Below are positions 61,197-64,000 of a DNA stretch of 64,000 nt, piece by piece. Under the pieces are notes generated by a model. It was not told the origin of the DNA and did no database searches. It saw only the letters and a program-made list of their open reading frames with translations. The stretch comes from VGMA01 sp964655475 (GTDB taxonomy: Bacteria > Chlamydiota > Chlamydiia > Chlamydiales > VGMA01): the NCBI GenBank assembly GCA_964655475.1, contig CAZZMO010000006.1, positions 5,524 through 69,523 on the forward strand, given 5' to 3'. Every line of letters starts with the position of its first letter. Position 1 is the stretch's first letter. A program made the translations under genes and the position numbers.

Positions 61197-63117
61197 TAAA
61201 AAGAAAAGTAATAAAATTATTGGAATCGACCTTGGAACAACCAACTCATGTGTTGCGATCATGGAGGGGGGGCAAGCTAAAGTTATCGCTAACGCCGAGG
61301 GGGCAAGAACAACTCCTTCCGTCGTCGCCTTTAAAGGGAGCGAGCGCTTAGTAGGAACATCGGCAAAAAGACAAGCGGTCACCAACCCAGAAAAGACGAT
61401 TTTCTCCGCAAAACGTTTTATCGGCAGAAAGTTTTCAGAAGTGGGATCAGAGATCCAAACAGTACCTTATAAAGTAGCAGCTTCCTCGACAGGTTCTGCA
61501 GCTTTCCAAGTAGATGATAAAGTATTCACACCAGAAGAGATTGGCGCTCAAGTTCTTATCAAAATGAAAGAGACAGCAGAAGCCTACCTCGGTGAAGAGA
61601 TCACAGAAGCGGTCATCACTGTTCCTGCTTACTTTAACGATGCACAAAGACAGTCGACAAAAGATGCAGGAAGAATTGCAGGACTCAACGTCAAAAGGAT
61701 CATCCCTGAGCCAACAGCTGCAGCTCTTGCCTACGGCCTTGACAAAGGGCATAAAGATCAAAAGATCGCTGTTTTCGACCTTGGAGGAGGTACATTTGAT
61801 ATCTCGATCCTAGAAATCGGAGATGGCGTTTTCGAAGTACTTTCCACAAACGGTGATACTCACCTCGGGGGAGATGACTTTGATATCGTGATCATGCACT
61901 GGATGCTCGATGAGTTCAAAAAAGAGCATGGCGTCGATCTTTCCAAAGACAAAATGGCGATGCAGCGTCTCAAAGATGCCGCTGAAAAAGCGAAGATCGA
62001 ACTTTCAGGGACACAGCAAACAGAGATCAACCAACCCTTCATCACGATGGATGCAACAGGGCCAAAACACTTAGCTCTCACATTAACAAGAGCCAAGCTC
62101 GAAAGCCTTGTCCACCCTCTCATCGAAAGAACCAAAGAGCCTTGCTTAAAAGCTCTCAAAGATGCGGGCGTGACTCCAGAGCAAATCCATGAAGTGATCC
62201 TCGTCGGTGGTATGTCCAGAATGCCAGCAGTACAAGCCATGGTGAAATCGATCTTCAAAAAAGAGCCACACCAAGGGGTAAACCCAGATGAAGTGGTTGC
62301 AATCGGTGCAGCAATTCAAGGGGGCGTTTTAGTAGGAGATGTAAAAGATGTTCTCCTTCTCGACGTCATCCCACTCACACTTGGAATCGAGACCCTCGGT
62401 GGCGTCATGACTCCACTTGTGAACCGCAACACCACGATCCCTACACAGAAGAAACAGGTGTTCTCAACAGCGGCAGACAACCAGCCAGCAGTGACCATCG
62501 TCGTTCTTCAAGGGGAGCGTTCATTTGCAAAAGATAACAAGGAAATCGGCCGTTTTGACTTGACTGACATCCCTCCAGCACCGAGAGGCACACCTCAGAT
62601 TGAAGTAGCCTTTGACCTCGATGCAGACGGAATCCTCCATGTCTCTGCAAAAGATAAAACTAGCGGTAAAGAGCAGAAGATCCGCATCGAAGCCTCTTCC
62701 GGTCTTTCAGAAGATGAAATCCAGCGCATGGTGAATGATGCTGAATCTCATAAAGAAGAAGATAAAAAGAGAAAGGAAGTGGTCGATGTCAAGAACGAAG
62801 CAGAAGCTCTCGTCTTCCAATCTGAAAAAGCCCTGAAAGAGCATGGAGAAAAAGTCCCTCAGAACATCAAGAGTGACATCCAATCTTCCATCGATTCTCT
62901 CAAAGAGGACATCAACTCTGGAGATATCGAGAGAATGAAGAAAGGAAAAGAGGCCCTTCAACAAAAGGTCCAAAAAATCGGCGAATCAATGCAACAACAG
63001 CAACAAGCAGGCCCACAAGCAGCGGGTCCTCAAACAGCTGAACCGCCGAAGTCTAATAAAGACCACATCGAGGAAGCAGAAGTAGAAATCCTCGACGCTG
63101 AAGATAAAAACCAATAA
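61189..63117 (+). CDS. dnaK: Chaperone DnaK (Hsp70)
   Basis: 642 residues from ATG 61189, 8-bp overlap with grpE, behind GGAGGAG. ATP-dependent chaperone: IIGIDLGTTNSCVAI, VPAYFNDAQRQSTKDAG, VFDLGGGTFDISIL, VGGMSRMPAV, a substrate-binding domain and a helical lid. Ends with a Gln/Ala/Pro-rich linker and an acidic EEAEVEILDAEDKNQ tail like typical DnaK. A strong terminator follows. Confidence 0.98.
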   Translation: MTSKKKSNKIIGIDLGTTNSCVAIMEGGQAKVIANAEGARTTPSVVAFKGSERLVGTSAKRQAVTNPEKTIFSAKRFIGRKFSEVGSEIQTVPYKVAASSTGSAAFQVDDKVFTPEEIGAQVLIKMKETAEAYLGEEITEAVITVPAYFNDAQRQSTKDAGRIAGLNVKRIIPEPTAAALAYGLDKGHKDQKIAVFDLGGGTFDISILEIGDGVFEVLSTNGDTHLGGDDFDIVIMHWMLDEFKKEHGVDLSKDKMAMQRLKDAAEKAKIELSGTQQTEINQPFITMDATGPKHLALTLTRAKLESLVHPLIERTKEPCLKALKDAGVTPEQIHEVILVGGMSRMPAVQAMVKSIFKKEPHQGVNPDEVVAIGAAIQGGVLVGDVKDVLLLDVIPLTLGIETLGGVMTPLVNRNTTIPTQKKQVFSTAADNQPAVTIVVLQGERSFAKDNKEIGRFDLTDIPPAPRGTPQIEVAFDLDADGILHVSAKDKTSGKEQKIRIEASSGLSEDEIQRMVNDAESHKEEDKKRKEVVDVKNEAEALVFQSEKALKEHGEKVPQNIKSDIQSSIDSLKEDINSGDIERMKKGKEALQQKVQKIGESMQQQQQAGPQAAGPQTAEPPKSNKDHIEEAEVEILDAEDKNQ

Positions 63118-63125
63118 TCTTTCTA

Positions 63126-63152
63126 AAAACCCCCTCAATCTGAGGGGGTTTT
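63126..63152. terminator. Terminator after dnaK
   Basis: Perfect AAAACCCCCTCA / TGAGGGGGTTTT hairpin with ATC loop, with T-rich ends on both strands, lying between the convergent dnaK and 63162 genes; likely bidirectional. Confidence 0.92.
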
Positions 63153-63161
63153 GTTTACTAC

Positions 63162-63962
63162 TTATTCGCTTTCGCTCATTCTGGATATGATAACTAAGGT
63201 AATGTTCCGATTGATTAGAATTTCCTCATCTGTCACTCGATCCGTCACATCTCCAGTCATAGGATTAGTCTTATTGGCTCTGAAAAACTCAGGCTTGTAA
63301 AGACAGTTCCCCAAGCTTAATCTTCGAACAGTCGAAGTTTCAAATCCCGGAGGTGCTCTATCTGTCAGTGGCGGATAGCGAGATGGCATAGGCCCTGCGG
63401 GTCCATTATTTCTTGCCTGATTAAAGGGCGCTACACCCATGAGAGGATAAGGTAAAATGCTTTCGTGTTCTATTCCAGTCTCCTTTGCGTGAGAGATATC
63501 AGCTTCAACATCTGGGTAAAGAGCATGAATACGCTCAGCCGTAAAAAAGCCATTTGTCACTAAATAGACCATAACACCAACCAGTTCTTGCCGCTCTGAT
63601 CCATTAGGTAGTTCCCGAATCTTATTCAAAAGATAGTCCCCGAGTCCAACAGAATTCATGACTATAGCATTCGAATTTTGGCTCGTATGTTGCAAGTAGA
63701 GTTTGTTTACTGCAACCATTGTATTGTAGAAAGAAAATCCATAGATTGCAGTAAAAGGGTAACAAACAGCACTCACAATAAATCGATCCCCAACAGCAAA
63801 TCGAGCCGGCCCATTTGGATTTGACCTAGAAGGCTCCTCGTAATTATCGAAGCTATTAATCCGTGCTGGTGGTGATAACCGAGGATCAGCCCAATCTGGC
63901 GACGCTAAAAATGGATAGGCAATAGCAGCCCCCCTTTCTCGAAACACCTCTTGAGCCGCCAT
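63162..63962 (-). CDS. Hypothetical protein, unrecognised
   Basis: About 266 residues from ATG 63962, chosen because AGGAAAG lies six bases upstream (MAAQEVFRERGAAIAYPF). The frame stays open to the right edge, so a longer protein cannot be excluded. Pro- and Asn-rich, with a hydrophobic segment FIVSAVCYPFTAIYGFSFY (about 65-83). No family recognised. Confidence 0.7.
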   Translation of the reverse strand: MAAQEVFRERGAAIAYPFLASPDWADPRLSPPARINSFDNYEEPSRSNPNGPARFAVGDRFIVSAVCYPFTAIYGFSFYNTMVAVNKLYLQHTSQNSNAIVMNSVGLGDYLLNKIRELPNGSERQELVGVMVYLVTNGFFTAERIHALYPDVEADISHAKETGIEHESILPYPLMGVAPFNQARNNGPAGPMPSRYPPLTDRAPPGFETSTVRRLSLGNCLYKPEFFRANKTNPMTGDVTDRVTDEEILINRNITLVIISRMSESE

Positions 63963-64000
63963 GATCTTTCCTAACATAAAGCGGTTCATAGGAGCATTCT

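Overview
The window looks like a chromosome segment from a member of the Chlamydiales, most likely a chlamydia-related (environmental) lineage rather than a classical Chlamydia. It carries many gene neighbourhoods that I recall from chlamydial genomes: nlpD-like/murD/mraY/murF beside a third GroEL; dnaX-ybaB; yidD / LysM protein / pheT / MORN-type lipoprotein; ptsI and comEC; ftsK with a YycJ-type hydrolase; an E1 alpha-beta fusion dehydrogenase; serS with a VIT-like protein and a ZntA-type ATPase; and hrcA-grpE-dnaK behind a CIRCE operator. Genes that classical Chlamydia normally lack point to a relative: type II NADH dehydrogenase, a very large NAD-glutamate dehydrogenase, a HIBCH-like hydrolase, several unusual glycosyltransferases and several effector-like proteins. 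No transposase, integrase, rRNA, CRISPR array or replication origin was seen. No gap between genes exceeds about 300 bases.

Layout. 1-3890 (minus): peptidoglycan genes murF-mraY-murD and the start of an NlpD-like LysM gene. 3969-12546: an unknown protein, tRNA-Cys, a short-chain dehydrogenase, a degenerate GroEL3, a GT9-like protein, an extremely cysteine-rich protein behind a glycosyltransferase, and a PI4-kinase-like protein coupled to a small exported protein. 12566-16317: metallophosphoesterase, CxxCxxCC protein, phosphohexomutase, a second SDR. 16289-21509: PgpH-like HD membrane protein, dnaX-ybaB, an exported 2-oxoglutarate oxygenase. 21566-26984: tRNA-Leu, yidD, LysM protein, pheT, lipoprotein, a terminator and a structured leader before a tiny coiled-coil gene. 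27023-35450: ptsI-hprK, NDH-2, comEC, tRNA-His, ftsK. 35548-44143: MurG/MGDG-synthase-like protein, YycJ, MHS transporter, HIBCH and E1 dehydrogenase, AT-hook UPF0158 protein. 44153-50087: serS, an exported GT-B-like protein, three paralogous tiny membrane proteins with an 83-nt four-way-junction palindrome among them, VIT-like protein and ZntA. 50153-56126: translationally coupled gdh-ackA-pta. 56201-59388: two tandem alpha/beta-hydrolase-like paralogues and a small Cys-containing protein. 59434-63152: the CIRCE-controlled heat-shock operon and its terminator. 63162-63962: an unknown protein.

How it fits together. The metabolic genes describe an amino-acid-fed energy economy: glutamate deaminated by GDH, acetyl-CoA converted to acetate plus ATP by Pta-AckA, NADH oxidised by NDH-2, and a branched-chain or pyruvate E1 next to a HIBCH-like hydrolase. 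Regulation is represented by HprK/EI (no HPr here), PgpH (probably c-di-AMP turnover) and HrcA. The most unusual material is a GroEL paralogue in which both catalytic aspartates are serine, the 22 percent cysteine protein, the PI4K-like kinase, the tandem Cys-nucleophile hydrolase-like pair, and the small-membrane-protein triplet with its cruciform. All family assignments come from reading motifs; no database search was run, and comparisons with Chlamydia gene order are from memory.
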